NCBI GenBank assembly: GCA_016787065.1
Contig: JAEUVD010000018.1
Location: forward strand, 62,001 to 126,000
DNA: 64,000 nucleotides
Origin: Chitinophagaceae bacterium
Lineage (GTDB): Bacteria; Bacteroidota; Bacteroidia; Chitinophagales; Chitinophagaceae
Direction of reading: 5' to 3'
The translations under genes and the position numbers were made by a program. Shown here in pieces: positions 17,269-26,886 of this stretch (position 1 is the stretch's first letter; each line of letters begins with the position of its first letter). The notes beneath the pieces were generated by a model. The model was not told the DNA's origin. It did not search any database and was given only the letters and a program-made list of their open reading frames with translations.

Positions 17269-19068
17269 CTACAACGCTTCAGGCAAGGTATATTTTCGAC
17301 CGCTATTTTGTTGTTTCAACCAACCCATTAACGGACTAAAATAATCAACCATTGCTTTGGCATTCAAATCATCGCCGGTTGTTTCTTTCAATATCTTTCG
17401 CCAGTCTTTGCTTGAACCCACTTTCATAATGCTCTTTAGAAAATCACCTACCCCTTTATTCCCAAAATAGTTACAAGCATGCGGATCTTGTTTTAGTATA
17501 TTCTTACAGATATGTTGGTGCATCTGATACAAAATAACATACGATAACGCGTAATCATAGTATTGGGCTGCATCATCGTTAATATGCGTTTTTGTAGCCG
17601 CATCACAATATTCTTCTCCACGTGTTGAAGGTGGAATAATACCCTGATACTTTTTAGCATATTCCCACCAAGCTTTGTTCCATTCTGTGGATGGTAAGTT
17701 ATCGGCGTATAAATTCTTTTCAAAGAAGGTCATAGTGCCGCTTGAAAAAGGTATAAACACTGCTGTATTCATAGCCTCTTTCAAAAGAATTTGAATCTCA
17801 TCGGTTTTAATACCGGATGAAATTAATCCGGCGTTTTCGAGAAACGGTTTTTGCATGGCAGCAAGTCCCATTAAACTACCCATTGCTTCATGGTAAGCTC
17901 GGTTTGCACCGCCACGAAGTAAAGGAGGAACGTTGGCGTTTGAATAACTCATATAATAATAAATATGACCTAATTCATGATTAGCCGTTTCCCACCATTC
18001 ACTATTTGGTTCAACACTCATTAAACTACGCACATCATCATTCAAATTCATGTGCCAGGCACTGGCGTGATTATTCTTTTTAATCGAACTATCCGCTCGA
18101 TAGGGAAACAAATTACTCTTTTCCCAAAACACCGGTGGTAGCGGGTCGTAACCAATACTTACATAAAAAGCTTCGGCTTGTTTCGTAATCCATTGCGGAC
18201 CTTTAGTTTTTAGAATACTATCTAAATTAATTCCTTCCACATGCACTTCGGAACTCCAGTCTTGTCCCCAACGATTCGGTAACCAATCGGCAGGAAGATA
18301 ATCTGGTACAGATTGCTGCTTGTATTTTTTCGCGAGTTCATAGCGCATATACGTGTGCAACTCACGATACAAAGGCCACAAATCAGCCATTACTTTTTTA
18401 TTCAAATCCATCATCTCATCGGTCGTCATGCCGTATTCCGAAACTTGGTAATTGAAATAATCCTTATATCCTAATGCTTGTACTGTTTTATTTCTCAGGT
18501 TGCGTAAATTCTCTAATCCTGACTTCAATCCTTTACCAACTTCCTTACTTGCTTCCCATGCCCCTCTTCGTTTAACCAAATCGATTTCGTCTTTTAACAC
18601 TTCATCCAGATCATTTGTGTTTACTTTTTTCGCTCCTATTTTATATTGGAAGCCAAACAGTTTTTCTGTTTGTTCTGTTTCGGCTTTAATACGTTGTTTT
18701 ACTAAGTCTTTCACCGTAGCCGGATTATTAGCGGCATTAAATAGAATGTATTCGAGCTGACGCGCTTGCAATTCCGTTAGCTCCTTCTTCTGTGCTAAAA
18801 ATTCCTTGGCTTTTTTTATTATTTCCTCGCTACCTGTATATTCAGCCATAGCTTCACCAGCCTTGCGGGTATTCACCGAATTCGTTGAATCGCCTTCTTT
18901 AATTTCAATATTACCTTTCCACTGCGCTTCGCTATAGGTTGTATAAAGTTCAACGTATTTTTTACTATACTCGTCAATAAAAGCCTGTGCTTCCTTTTGC
19001 AATTTTTCATTGACAGTATTACAAGCCAGTGCGAAAAGCAAGAGGCTCCAAACGAATAGTTTTTTCAT
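17269..19068 (-). CDS. M2-family (ACE-like) dipeptidyl carboxypeptidase lipoprotein
   Basis: 599 residues. A lipoprotein signal ends at Cys16 (FALAC). The catalytic zinc motif is HELGH (His364, Glu365, His368) with the third ligand Glu394 in AYHEAMG, as in angiotensin-converting enzyme; the usual ACE spacing is extended by two residues. M2 enzymes release C-terminal dipeptides, and bacterial ones act in the periplasm, probably in peptide nutrition. The length matches a single ACE catalytic domain. It starts five bases after the rbfA stop, so the two share a transcript despite unrelated roles. Confidence 0.92.
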   Translation of the reverse strand: MKKLFVWSLLLFALACNTVNEKLQKEAQAFIDEYSKKYVELYTTYSEAQWKGNIEIKEGDSTNSVNTRKAGEAMAEYTGSEEIIKKAKEFLAQKKELTELQARQLEYILFNAANNPATVKDLVKQRIKAETEQTEKLFGFQYKIGAKKVNTNDLDEVLKDEIDLVKRRGAWEASKEVGKGLKSGLENLRNLRNKTVQALGYKDYFNYQVSEYGMTTDEMMDLNKKVMADLWPLYRELHTYMRYELAKKYKQQSVPDYLPADWLPNRWGQDWSSEVHVEGINLDSILKTKGPQWITKQAEAFYVSIGYDPLPPVFWEKSNLFPYRADSSIKKNNHASAWHMNLNDDVRSLMSVEPNSEWWETANHELGHIYYYMSYSNANVPPLLRGGANRAYHEAMGSLMGLAAMQKPFLENAGLISSGIKTDEIQILLKEAMNTAVFIPFSSGTMTFFEKNLYADNLPSTEWNKAWWEYAKKYQGIIPPSTRGEEYCDAATKTHINDDAAQYYDYALSYVILYQMHQHICKNILKQDPHACNYFGNKGVGDFLKSIMKVGSSKDWRKILKETTGDDLNAKAMVDYFSPLMGWLKQQNSGRKYTLPEAL

Positions 19069-19073
19069 GTATT

Positions 19074-19433
19074 TTATTCTTTAGGTATTTCGATAGTTTT
19101 AAAGAGTTCGTCTATTTTCTGAACATAATCTAGGGTATCATCCAAGTAATACGAAGTAACAGGAATTTTACGTACTTGGTTTTTAATACGCTCGGCCAAC
19201 AGTTTACGTAGTTTCCAATCCATATCTTTAATATGTTTTAGCATTTTTTCAGGCTCTTCAATTTTGAAAAAACTCAGGTAAAATCTAGCTTCCATTAAAT
19301 CGGGAGTTACTTTTACTTTTGAAATTGAAATCATTCCGCCGTGTATAACATTGAGCCCTTCCTTCTGGAAAATAGCATTCATTTCATGTTCAATCAAACT
19401 CGCTACTTGCCGTTGTCTTTTACTTTCTTCCAT
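19074..19433 (-). CDS. rbfA: Ribosome-binding factor A
   Basis: 119 residues, normal RbfA length, with a type-II KH-like fold: SKRQRQVASLIEHEMNAIF at the N-terminus, ISISKVKVTPDLMEARFYLSF as central strands, then KIPVTSYYLDDTLDYVQKIDELF. RbfA binds the 30S subunit and assists 16S rRNA 5'-end maturation. It is the first gene of a minus-strand set followed at five bases by the M2 peptidase, and is divergent from the MsbA-like exporter with only 42 bases between starts. Confidence 0.93.
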   Translation of the reverse strand: MEESKRQRQVASLIEHEMNAIFQKEGLNVIHGGMISISKVKVTPDLMEARFYLSFFKIEEPEKMLKHIKDMDWKLRKLLAERIKNQVRKIPVTSYYLDDTLDYVQKIDELFKTIEIPKE

Positions 19434-19450
19434 GTTCCTACAATTAATCG

Positions 19451-19462
19451 CGTAAATTTACG
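19451..19462. promoter_or_regulatory. 12-bp palindrome between rbfA and the ABC exporter
   Basis: CGTAAATTTACG is a perfect palindrome in the 42-base divergent gap. Read either way it contains TAAATTTA, one base from the TAnnTTTG -7 consensus, 15 bases from the exporter ATG and 19 from the rbfA ATG. It could be a two-way core promoter or an operator. Confidence 0.4.
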
Positions 19463-19475
19463 GCTTTATTAGCGA

Positions 19476-21305
19476 ATGAAATCAGTACAACAGATTTTAC
19501 CCTACCTGAAAGGCAAGTGGAAGTACGTTTTGGGTTATGGTTTGTTTAATCTCCTCTCGGTTATATTCTCCACGGTAACGGTAACCATGATTAGTCCGTT
19601 TCTTACGATGCTATTCGATAAGGTAACACCTGTAACCCAAAATCCGGGATTGCATTTAAGTAAAGAAGGCATCTCAAATTATTTTGGTTGGCATCTACAT
19701 CATTATATTGAAATTCATGATGGTAATAAAACATACGGATTGATTTTGATTTGCGTGGTAGTTGTGTTTACAACGTTTTTTAAGAATCTGTTTCTTTACC
19801 TTTCCAAGTATCTTCTAAACCCTTTACGTAATAAAGTAGTATTTGATATTCGCAATGATTTATTCGGAAAGGTGTTGCATTTACCAATAGGGTTCTTTAC
19901 CAATGAACGAAAAGGCGATATACTGTCACGACTTACCAATGATGTAACCATGGTAGAAACATCGGTACTAAGTACAATGGAACTCTTGTTTTCCACGCCA
20001 ATCACGATTATTTTCTACTTCGTAGTTTTAAGTACCATCAGTGCAAAATTGTTTTTGTTTTTAGTGGTGCTCTTACCAATAGCCGGTATTATTATCGGTC
20101 GAATAAGTAAACGATTGAAACGCACCACACAGGAAACGCAGGAACGTCAGGGTAATTTATTATCGATTATGGAAGAAACCATTTCTGGCTTACGTATCGT
20201 GAAAGCATTTCGTGCTGAAGGGAACAGGGAGGATGCTTTTCGGAATCAAAGTAATCGTTTAAAAAATCTTAATAACCAAATTGCAGCGCGTCGGGAAATG
20301 GCATCACCCATGTCGGAATTTCTTGGTATTTTAATTTTGAGTGTCATCATTTGGTTTGGTGGCAATATGGCCTTGCAAAACCCTCCTGAAATTGCCCCGG
20401 GTATATTAATTGTGTTTGTGGCCATGTTTTACTTCCTGATCAATCCTTTAAAATCGTTGTCGGGCATTTTCTACAATTTACATCAAGGTAGAGCAGCCAT
20501 CGATCGAATTAATTTAATTCTACAAGCAGAAGATCAAATTCCGGATAATCCGCATGCGAACGAGTTAACCCATTTCCAACATGAAATAACCTTCAAGCAT
20601 GTTACGTTTGGATATGGCGAACGAACTATTTTACAAGATATAAGTTTCACATTAAAGAAAGGTAAAACCTTGGCTATTGTTGGTGCAAGCGGCGCCGGTA
20701 AAAGTACCTTGGTTGATTTAATACCTCGCTTTCATGAAATACAACATGGAGAAATATTAATTGATGGAATTTCAATTCAAGATTATTCCGTTGCCAGTTT
20801 ACGTAATCAAATGGGTATTGTTTCGCAAGAACCCATTTTGTTTAATGATACGGTGGCGAATAATATTGCACTCGGACAAGCTGTAATGGATAATGATAAA
20901 ATAAAGTCGGCGGCTGTAGTTGCCAATGCCGATTCCTTTATTCAACAAAAAGAAGGGGGCTACCAGTTCAATATCGGCGACCGTGGAAGTAAATTAAGTG
21001 GAGGCGAAAAACAACGTCTGACTATTGCGAGAGCCCTATATAAAAACCCACCTATACTCATTTTAGACGAAGCCACTTCCTCCTTAGATACCGTAAGTGA
21101 GAAACAAGTACAACAGGCCATTCAGGAGCTCATGAAAAACCGAACATCCATTGTAATTGCACATCGGTTATCAACAGTTCAAAATGCCGATGAAATAGTG
21201 GTGCTCGATCATGGTAAAATAATTGAACGAGGAACGCATCAAGAACTAATAGCCTTACAAGGTATGTATAAGAAACTTGTAGACATGCAATTTGTAGAAG
21301 GATAA
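19476..21305 (+). CDS. ABC exporter, MsbA-like (fused membrane and ATPase domains)
   Basis: 609 residues: an ABC_membrane domain with about six helices (1-325), then an ATPase domain with Walker A GASGAGKST, Q-loop near SQEPIL, signature LSGGEKQR, Walker B LILDEATSSLD and H-loop IAHRLST. It works as a homodimer. By architecture and length it resembles the lipid A/lipid flippase MsbA; family membership alone cannot fix the substrate. It is transcribed divergently from rbfA across a 42-base gap, and converges with the downstream membrane glycosyltransferase-like gene with a 16-base gap. Confidence 0.9.
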   Translation: MKSVQQILPYLKGKWKYVLGYGLFNLLSVIFSTVTVTMISPFLTMLFDKVTPVTQNPGLHLSKEGISNYFGWHLHHYIEIHDGNKTYGLILICVVVVFTTFFKNLFLYLSKYLLNPLRNKVVFDIRNDLFGKVLHLPIGFFTNERKGDILSRLTNDVTMVETSVLSTMELLFSTPITIIFYFVVLSTISAKLFLFLVVLLPIAGIIIGRISKRLKRTTQETQERQGNLLSIMEETISGLRIVKAFRAEGNREDAFRNQSNRLKNLNNQIAARREMASPMSEFLGILILSVIIWFGGNMALQNPPEIAPGILIVFVAMFYFLINPLKSLSGIFYNLHQGRAAIDRINLILQAEDQIPDNPHANELTHFQHEITFKHVTFGYGERTILQDISFTLKKGKTLAIVGASGAGKSTLVDLIPRFHEIQHGEILIDGISIQDYSVASLRNQMGIVSQEPILFNDTVANNIALGQAVMDNDKIKSAAVVANADSFIQQKEGGYQFNIGDRGSKLSGGEKQRLTIARALYKNPPILILDEATSSLDTVSEKQVQQAIQELMKNRTSIVIAHRLSTVQNADEIVVLDHGKIIERGTHQELIALQGMYKKLVDMQFVEG

Positions 21306-21321
21306 TTAACCTCGAACATAG

Positions 21322-23157
21322 TTATTCCGTTAATTCCATTTTCAAATCATCAATCCATAATTCCTCTTTTGCGTTATTATGAATAAGTACTTTGATACTA
21401 TCCCTATTTTGGATGGAAGAAGGAATGCGGGCATAGAAAAAAACTTCTCCCCACTGATCTTTAACAGCACTATGTAAGGGAATACCTTTGGTGTGTTCCC
21501 TGCCTATTTTATTAGGTATTCTACAATTCACCCAAACACCACGATGTGCGATTTCACATCTAAAATCTTGCGAGGTATAGGTATCAACCCAACCCATTTT
21601 ACTTAAAAATTTGCCGCTCACACGAATCCATTGTTTTGGTTCAGCGATATATTCGTCATATAACCAACATAATTGCACCGGTGGCCATTCCTCGCCCGCA
21701 GGAATTTTAATAAAATGATTGGTTGAATCTCGTTCATCTGTTGTGTAGAAGCGAACGCTGCTATCTTCACAAGGGTTAGTTACCAGCGTTTTTACAACCT
21801 TTTGTTTGGTATAATTTGGTTGCCTTCCTGCATCGGCACGTACGATATCTTCATAGGATGTTTCAGTTTTGAAAAGCATATTCCATGCATGATATCGATG
21901 GGTTTGTTCGGTTGTAATATAATCTAATATCTGATGTCGCGACCAGGCTAAGTTAGCATAACAACAAAAGGCAGTAACAAGTAAGAATAATGTGAAAAAA
22001 GCGTTCGATTTTTGTTGAAGCCATTGTATCAAAGCGGCAAATGGAAAGGCCAATAACGGATACAAATGAATCATTGGCCGTGAACCAAATCCATTAATAT
22101 ACGTATAACACCACCACGAGTAGATAACAAAAATGTAAATGGGAACTACTATCCAAAGCGACCAATTCAGTTTTTCTAATTTCTTAATGAAGAAGAAACC
22201 AAGAATAGAAAAAATCATTATCGGACTGTAAAACAACCATCCGTTATTAGAGCCCCATAAGCCCTTTCCGGTATTTTGAAACGACCATTGAAACGTTTGA
22301 TTCTTATAACTATCGTAAATAAATTGTCCGGTGTACTGTTTCCATAAAATAAGTTGAGGCAGTATAGGTAGCAAGGCAAAACATGCCATCACTATCCATA
22401 AGTACTTATACTGTATAATCCATTGCCATCGTTGTTTAAGGTCTGAACGATTTTTTAAACCGTATAATGGAATTACCATAAGAAGAATTAAATCAGAAGG
22501 GCGCATTACTACAATTAATCCTGCCGCCAAGCCCAATACAACTGCATGCCACCAACGAGGTTTTTCGTAGAAGTTTATCGTATAATATATAACGATGGCA
22601 TATAACATAAATATGGGCACATGAACCATGCCCACTTGTACCCATGTAAACCAAAATAAATTCGTGCCTAACAATACTATGGAAATAATGATGCGTGCGA
22701 TATCGGCATTGAAGCTTCGTTTGATTAATAAAAAAATAAAAAACAAGCCTATGGCCGTATAAAAAATGCCGCCATACCGCAATGCATTTTCATAATTAGA
22801 TGAATAACCATTCATAGGCAGATGATGGTATTTTTCGTAGCCATGTGCCAACAGAAAAAAAGGTAACTCCATGATGGCAACGCCACAGGTATATTGGTTT
22901 AAGTAATACCCTTTCGGTGTAAGCGCATTGGGTGTACCCATATCACGTATACTGTTCACTATTCGATCTGGAACGCCGGAATTTTTTGGAGTGGTTTCGA
23001 AATGATCGAGATTATGGTATATAAAAACAGAAGGTAAATAGCAATAATAGCCGAGTGCATCACCGTAAAACGTAAACCTATCTTTACTTATTTTTTGAAA
23101 AAAAAATATACTTACGCTCAAGGAAATTATTAAACATAACCATGAAACTACCCGCAT
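21322..23157 (-). CDS. GT39/ArnT-like multispan membrane protein
   Basis: 611 residues with about ten to twelve hydrophobic helices up to about residue 415, followed by a soluble C-terminal part (about 415-611) rich in Trp and charged residues. The first external loop carries acidic residues after the first helix (YGDALGYYCYLPS), as expected of GT-C enzymes that use polyprenyl-phosphate sugars. I assign it as a putative membrane glycosyltransferase; donor and acceptor are unknown. On its strand TATCTTCG, one base off the -7 consensus, lies exactly four bases before the ATG, as in several other genes of the window. Confidence 0.7.
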   Translation of the reverse strand: MRVVSWLCLIISLSVSIFFFQKISKDRFTFYGDALGYYCYLPSVFIYHNLDHFETTPKNSGVPDRIVNSIRDMGTPNALTPKGYYLNQYTCGVAIMELPFFLLAHGYEKYHHLPMNGYSSNYENALRYGGIFYTAIGLFFIFLLIKRSFNADIARIIISIVLLGTNLFWFTWVQVGMVHVPIFMLYAIVIYYTINFYEKPRWWHAVVLGLAAGLIVVMRPSDLILLMVIPLYGLKNRSDLKQRWQWIIQYKYLWIVMACFALLPILPQLILWKQYTGQFIYDSYKNQTFQWSFQNTGKGLWGSNNGWLFYSPIMIFSILGFFFIKKLEKLNWSLWIVVPIYIFVIYSWWCYTYINGFGSRPMIHLYPLLAFPFAALIQWLQQKSNAFFTLFLLVTAFCCYANLAWSRHQILDYITTEQTHRYHAWNMLFKTETSYEDIVRADAGRQPNYTKQKVVKTLVTNPCEDSSVRFYTTDERDSTNHFIKIPAGEEWPPVQLCWLYDEYIAEPKQWIRVSGKFLSKMGWVDTYTSQDFRCEIAHRGVWVNCRIPNKIGREHTKGIPLHSAVKDQWGEVFFYARIPSSIQNRDSIKVLIHNNAKEELWIDDLKMELTE

Positions 23158-23324
23158 GCCACGAAGATAAGTGATGAGAAGAAAATCAGGTTTAATTCCT
23201 AAAATAGTAAATCAACTATGATTACATTTTACCGGGTTCTTGCCGGTAATTTCAATCATACCCTTCACGTTACTTGTGCTATATAATACTTTCTACATTC
23301 ATCAAATAGTATTTTCTTTGCTTG

Positions 23325-24398
23325 ATGAATACGATAGGCCATGTATTTCGGGTACTTTCCTATGGCGAATCACATGGGCCGGTTGTGGGTTGTGTGATAG
23401 AGGGTTGTCCGGCCGGATTGAACTTGAATCTCCGCGAAATACAAGACGCAGTGAACCGTCGTAAAACAGCGCAAACCGCATTTTCATCATCCAGAAGAGA
23501 AGACGATCATATTGAAATACTAAGTGGTGTTTACAACAACATTACACTGGGATCACCAATTGCTATTCAAATAAAAAACAGCGATGCCCATTCTTCAGAT
23601 TACGAAACATTAAAAGATGTTTATCGCCCAGGTCATGCCGATTACACCTATCACGTTAAATACGGTCTTCGAGATCATCGTGGTGGCGGACGATCATCGA
23701 TACGCATCACCGCTCCACTCGTTGCCGCCGGTGATGTGGCTCGCCAGCTTGTTCAATCATTACACGTAGTTGACGTTAAAGCCTATGTAATTCAAATAGG
23801 TGATATTCGAATACCCTTAGATGCTACTCTTTCTTTGGAACAAATCAATGAAAATGAATTCCGTTGTCCGCATGCAGAAACAGCTCAGCGATTTAATTCC
23901 CTGATTGAAAAAACGAAGGTTGAAGGTGAAACGCTTGGTGGTATTATTCAATGCACAATATCAGGATTACCCGCGGGAATTGGCGAGCCTGTGTTTCAAA
24001 AACTACACGCACAACTAGGTCATGCCATGCTCAACATTAATACCGTAAAAGGAGTTGAATTTGGTGATGGGTTCGCCATAGCATCTCTTCGAGGGAGTGA
24101 TGCCAACGACATTTTCGGTTTCAATGAGAAGGGGGTGTATACCGAAACAAATCATAGCGGAGGCTTATTAGGTGGTATCAGTAACGGACAACCGATTTCG
24201 TTTAATGTTGCATTCAAACCTATCTCAAGTATTCAAAAAACGCAGCAAACAATTACTACTTCCGGAGAACAAGTTGACCTTCGGATTGGTGGCCGCCACG
24301 ATGTTTGTGCCGTGCCGCGTGCCGTACCTATTGTAGAAGCATACACTAACATACTATTAGCGGATAATATATTACTTTCACGTCTCAATAAATTATAA
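23325..24398 (+). CDS. aroC: Chorismate synthase
   Basis: 357 residues, the usual length. Family motifs: GHVFRVLSYGESHGP near the start, YRPGHADYTYHVKYG and RDHRGGGRSSIR (about 100-125), GGLLGGISNGQPI and the C-terminal GRHDVCAVPRAVPIVEA. It converts EPSP to chorismate using reduced FMN, the last shikimate step. ATG at 23325 is chosen over the in-frame TTG three bases earlier. The -7-like TTTCTTTG (23313-23320) ends four bases before it, suggesting a leaderless mRNA. The thioredoxin-like gene follows after one base. Confidence 0.96.
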   Translation: MNTIGHVFRVLSYGESHGPVVGCVIEGCPAGLNLNLREIQDAVNRRKTAQTAFSSSRREDDHIEILSGVYNNITLGSPIAIQIKNSDAHSSDYETLKDVYRPGHADYTYHVKYGLRDHRGGGRSSIRITAPLVAAGDVARQLVQSLHVVDVKAYVIQIGDIRIPLDATLSLEQINENEFRCPHAETAQRFNSLIEKTKVEGETLGGIIQCTISGLPAGIGEPVFQKLHAQLGHAMLNINTVKGVEFGDGFAIASLRGSDANDIFGFNEKGVYTETNHSGGLLGGISNGQPISFNVAFKPISSIQKTQQTITTSGEQVDLRIGGRHDVCAVPRAVPIVEAYTNILLADNILLSRLNKL

Positions 24399-24399
24399 G

Positions 24400-24999
24400 A
24401 TGAAATACCTATTGCTTTCTATTAGCTTGTTGATTGGTTTTAGCTGCTTTGCCGACAAGAAAAAGAGTAAATCAAAAACCAATGTTGTAAAGAAAACAGA
24501 AGAATCGAGTTCGGATGGAACGATGGTAACTGCGAATACTGAAATGCAGACCAGCGATAACTACAAAAACAAATTGGAGAACACAAGGATCGATGCCCCT
24601 TTATTTGCTTTCAAATGTTCTGATATAAAAAATACAACGATTGATCAAGATAAGTTTAATGATAGAAATCTGGTTGTGATGTTATACAATCCTGATTGCG
24701 GTCATTGCATGGAAGTTGCACGAAAAATACTTGAAATATTACCAGAGCATAAGGATACCCGTTTATTACTTATGTCGGGAGAAAATACAACACCCGCAAT
24801 TCCAGAATTCATGAAGACATTAGGTATTTCCGAAGATTCTGAGAATATTACGATAGCCTTAATAAGTAAAGAAACAACCGAGGCTATTTTTGAATATAAC
24901 GGTATTCCGCAAGTAATGGTATATGGACAAGAACGACTGTTACGTAAAGTATATTACAAAGACATCGACATCCTTGATTTTTCAAAATTATTAGAATAG
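24400..24999 (+). CDS. Exported thioredoxin-fold protein with CGHC motif
   Basis: 199 residues. A signal peptide (about 1-18) is followed by a Lys/Ser-rich linker and a thioredoxin-like fold from about residue 65. The active site is Cys100-Gly-His-Cys103 (NPDCGHC), and the cis-Pro is in GIPQVMVY. CGHC is typical of oxidising thiol proteins, so a periplasmic disulfide oxidase or redoxin role is likely. It begins one base after aroC and ends ten bases before the rhomboid gene, suggesting a three-gene transcript. Bacteroidota DUF5106/redoxin-type proteins look similar, but I cannot assign a subfamily. Confidence 0.8.
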   Translation: MKYLLLSISLLIGFSCFADKKKSKSKTNVVKKTEESSSDGTMVTANTEMQTSDNYKNKLENTRIDAPLFAFKCSDIKNTTIDQDKFNDRNLVVMLYNPDCGHCMEVARKILEILPEHKDTRLLLMSGENTTPAIPEFMKTLGISEDSENITIALISKETTEAIFEYNGIPQVMVYGQERLLRKVYYKDIDILDFSKLLE

Positions 25000-25009
25000 A
25001 AAACGCTAC

Positions 25010-25675
25010 ATGTTTTTTCCTATCGGCGATGTTAATCTGAAAAAAGGAACCAAACCCTTTCTTTCTTATCTTCTCATAGCAATTAATATTCTTGTTTTTA
25101 TTTATCAATTTAGTTTAGGCCCCGAGCTTGGTCAACAATTTGTATTAACCTTCGGAAGCATTCCTGCCGAAATAAACCACGGCCAGGATTTATTCACACT
25201 TTTTACGAACATGTTTTTACACGGCGGGTGGTGGCACTTAATAGGTAACATGATGTTCCTTTGGGTATTTGCCGATAATATTGAAAGCACCTTAGGTTAT
25301 GGACGTTTTCTCCTATTCTACCTTGCTGGAGGTGTAGCTGCCACGCTTGCGCAAAGTATTCTAGCAGGAGATAGTCCGATTCCATGCGTGGGTGCAAGTG
25401 GTGCCATAGCTGCTTGTTTAGGCGCTTACTTGGTTATGTACCCACATTCAAAAATCCGAATTTTCTTTCTGGCATTATTTGTAACCTTTGAAATAAGCGC
25501 TATTTACTTTTTAGGTTTTTGGATAATTCAACAATTGATGAACGGAGTGGGTAGTCTTGGTGCGAAAGCTTCCTTTGAAGGAGGTGTAGCTTATTGGGCA
25601 CATATCGGAGGATTTGTATTTGGCGTTATCGTTGGATTCTTTAATCGTAAGAAAGCACTTGCTTTAAGTAATTAA
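25010..25675 (+). CDS. Rhomboid-family intramembrane serine protease
   Basis: 221 residues with six predicted helices. The catalytic dyad is Ser130 in GASG and His198 in AHIGG; the oxyanion-region His76 and Asn80 (HLIGN) are present. The N-terminus FFPIGDVNLKKGTKPF is typical of bacterial rhomboids of this clade. It cleaves transmembrane segments of membrane proteins; the substrate is unknown. Ten bases separate it from the thioredoxin-like gene. Its stop overlaps the convergent BtrH-like gene by four bases. Confidence 0.93.
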   Translation: MFFPIGDVNLKKGTKPFLSYLLIAINILVFIYQFSLGPELGQQFVLTFGSIPAEINHGQDLFTLFTNMFLHGGWWHLIGNMMFLWVFADNIESTLGYGRFLLFYLAGGVAATLAQSILAGDSPIPCVGASGAIAACLGAYLVMYPHSKIRIFFLALFVTFEISAIYFLGFWIIQQLMNGVGSLGAKASFEGGVAYWAHIGGFVFGVIVGFFNRKKALALSN

Positions 25676-26676
25676 CCTTTTCTGGCTTGATCCAATTTAT
25701 CGTAAAATTTTTTTTCCTGTTCGTAAATCGAAAGCAATAAGTTAGAAAGATCACCATAACCAACTACATCGGTCGTACGTGATTTACAAACTCTTGCCGC
25801 AGCATAAGCAAAATTTCTCCAAGCATCTCCAACTACAGTCATTTCTTCCGATAATTCTTTGAAGGCTTGTTTATTGGTTACTTCATACACTTCTTGTAAA
25901 AAAGCGGCATATAAAAAACGAAATCCTGCACCTCCGGTACCTATTTCTTCTTGCATTCGAATAATATTCCCAAGGTATAGCGAAGCTTTACGCGGTTCTA
26001 GCTTTTTAGGATATTCTGAGATTTTCTTGGCGAGAAATTTAATAGCATTCACGCCAAACCATGGAATTGGCGGAGATTTCATAAAAAAAACGGTTTGCTT
26101 CAGCCCTTTGTTAATGGCATCTTCCAGCGGAATGGAGGAAGGCGTTTTTGTAATATAGTACATTCTTCCTTTAGGCTCCGGTACCCCTTTGGCAAATCGA
26201 GCTTTGGCTAAATCGTCGTATGCAATGGTGCTAACACCTTCCATAACCGGATCACTCACATGAAAATTAGTTCCTTCGTATCCATAGACAATCAAATTAT
26301 GCGCGTTAAAATGAAAACGAAAAACCTCCGGGAGAAATGGCAGGTAGAATACACTTACCTGACAACCCGTAGGAATTTCCATATCTAAATTCTGCTTTAA
26401 TTGATTCATTCCTTTCTCTATGGAAGAAAAGCGTTGCGATTGAAATTCTATATTCAACCGCTTACACGCATTAGCAAAAATTTGTCCGGGATAAATACGA
26501 TACGTCGACCCCGGAACGCCATTCACTTTTACAAAAGGGAGGTGAGCAAAAAACAAACCGCCACCAATCCCAAACGCCATTGGTTCAGAAATTGGTAATT
26601 TATAATGCTTAAGTAAGTTTGAAGTAACCCCACTTTCACAATGCGCTTGCGATTGATGGTTGAATGGTATAATCAT
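25672..26676 (-). CDS. BtrH-like / DUF4872 protein
   Basis: 334 residues. The N-terminal part resembles the BtrH N-terminal domain: HCESGVTSNLL (Cys plus Ser/Thr-rich helix) then GIGGGLFFAHLPF and, later, HFNAHNLIVYGYEG and HVSDPV, which look like a papain/C39-type Cys-His arrangement. The C-terminal half (about 165-334) is helical and matches the DUF4872 pattern. BtrH transfers an acyl side chain in butirosin biosynthesis, but this gene has no biosynthetic neighbours, so the acyl-transfer or peptidase role is open. The sequence before the ATG, CATCTTTA then four bases, is a poor -7 box at the same spacing seen in other genes. Confidence 0.7.
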   Translation of the reverse strand: MIIPFNHQSQAHCESGVTSNLLKHYKLPISEPMAFGIGGGLFFAHLPFVKVNGVPGSTYRIYPGQIFANACKRLNIEFQSQRFSSIEKGMNQLKQNLDMEIPTGCQVSVFYLPFLPEVFRFHFNAHNLIVYGYEGTNFHVSDPVMEGVSTIAYDDLAKARFAKGVPEPKGRMYYITKTPSSIPLEDAINKGLKQTVFFMKSPPIPWFGVNAIKFLAKKISEYPKKLEPRKASLYLGNIIRMQEEIGTGGAGFRFLYAAFLQEVYEVTNKQAFKELSEEMTVVGDAWRNFAYAAARVCKSRTTDVVGYGDLSNLLLSIYEQEKKFYDKLDQARKG

Positions 26677-26774
26677 GGGGTAAAGATGACACTTAAATTT
26701 TATTTTTTACAAACAAAAAGAAACACGCACGAGCTAACTACTTGGAATATTTTATCATTTCAAATCTTAAATTC

Positions 26775-26797
26775 AAATACAACTTTCCGTTGTATTT
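26775..26797. repeat. 9-bp perfect inverted repeat with 5-base loop
   Basis: AAATACAAC (26775-26783), TTTCC, GTTGTATTT (26789-26797). It lies in the 252-base divergent gap between the BtrH-like and SRPBCC genes, 58 bases upstream of the likely -33 element of the latter. It could be an operator or a hairpin; no T-tract follows. Confidence 0.5.
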
Positions 26798-26855
26798 AGA
26801 TCATGAATACCATGGGTGTATACTTTTCTAACCCCTTTTTATTATCAAACGGTAA

Positions 26856-26886
26856 TTGGAGAAATGAATACCCAGCACTACATTTG
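26856..26886 (+). promoter_or_regulatory. Promoter TTG-N20-TACATTTG for the SRPBCC gene
   Basis: TTG at 26856-26858 and an exact -7 box TACATTTG at 26879-26886, 20 bases apart, match the Bacteroidota promoter layout. It lies 42 bases before the ATG at 26929 and inside an in-frame upstream extension from 26803, so it argues that the extension is not translated. Confidence 0.6.
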
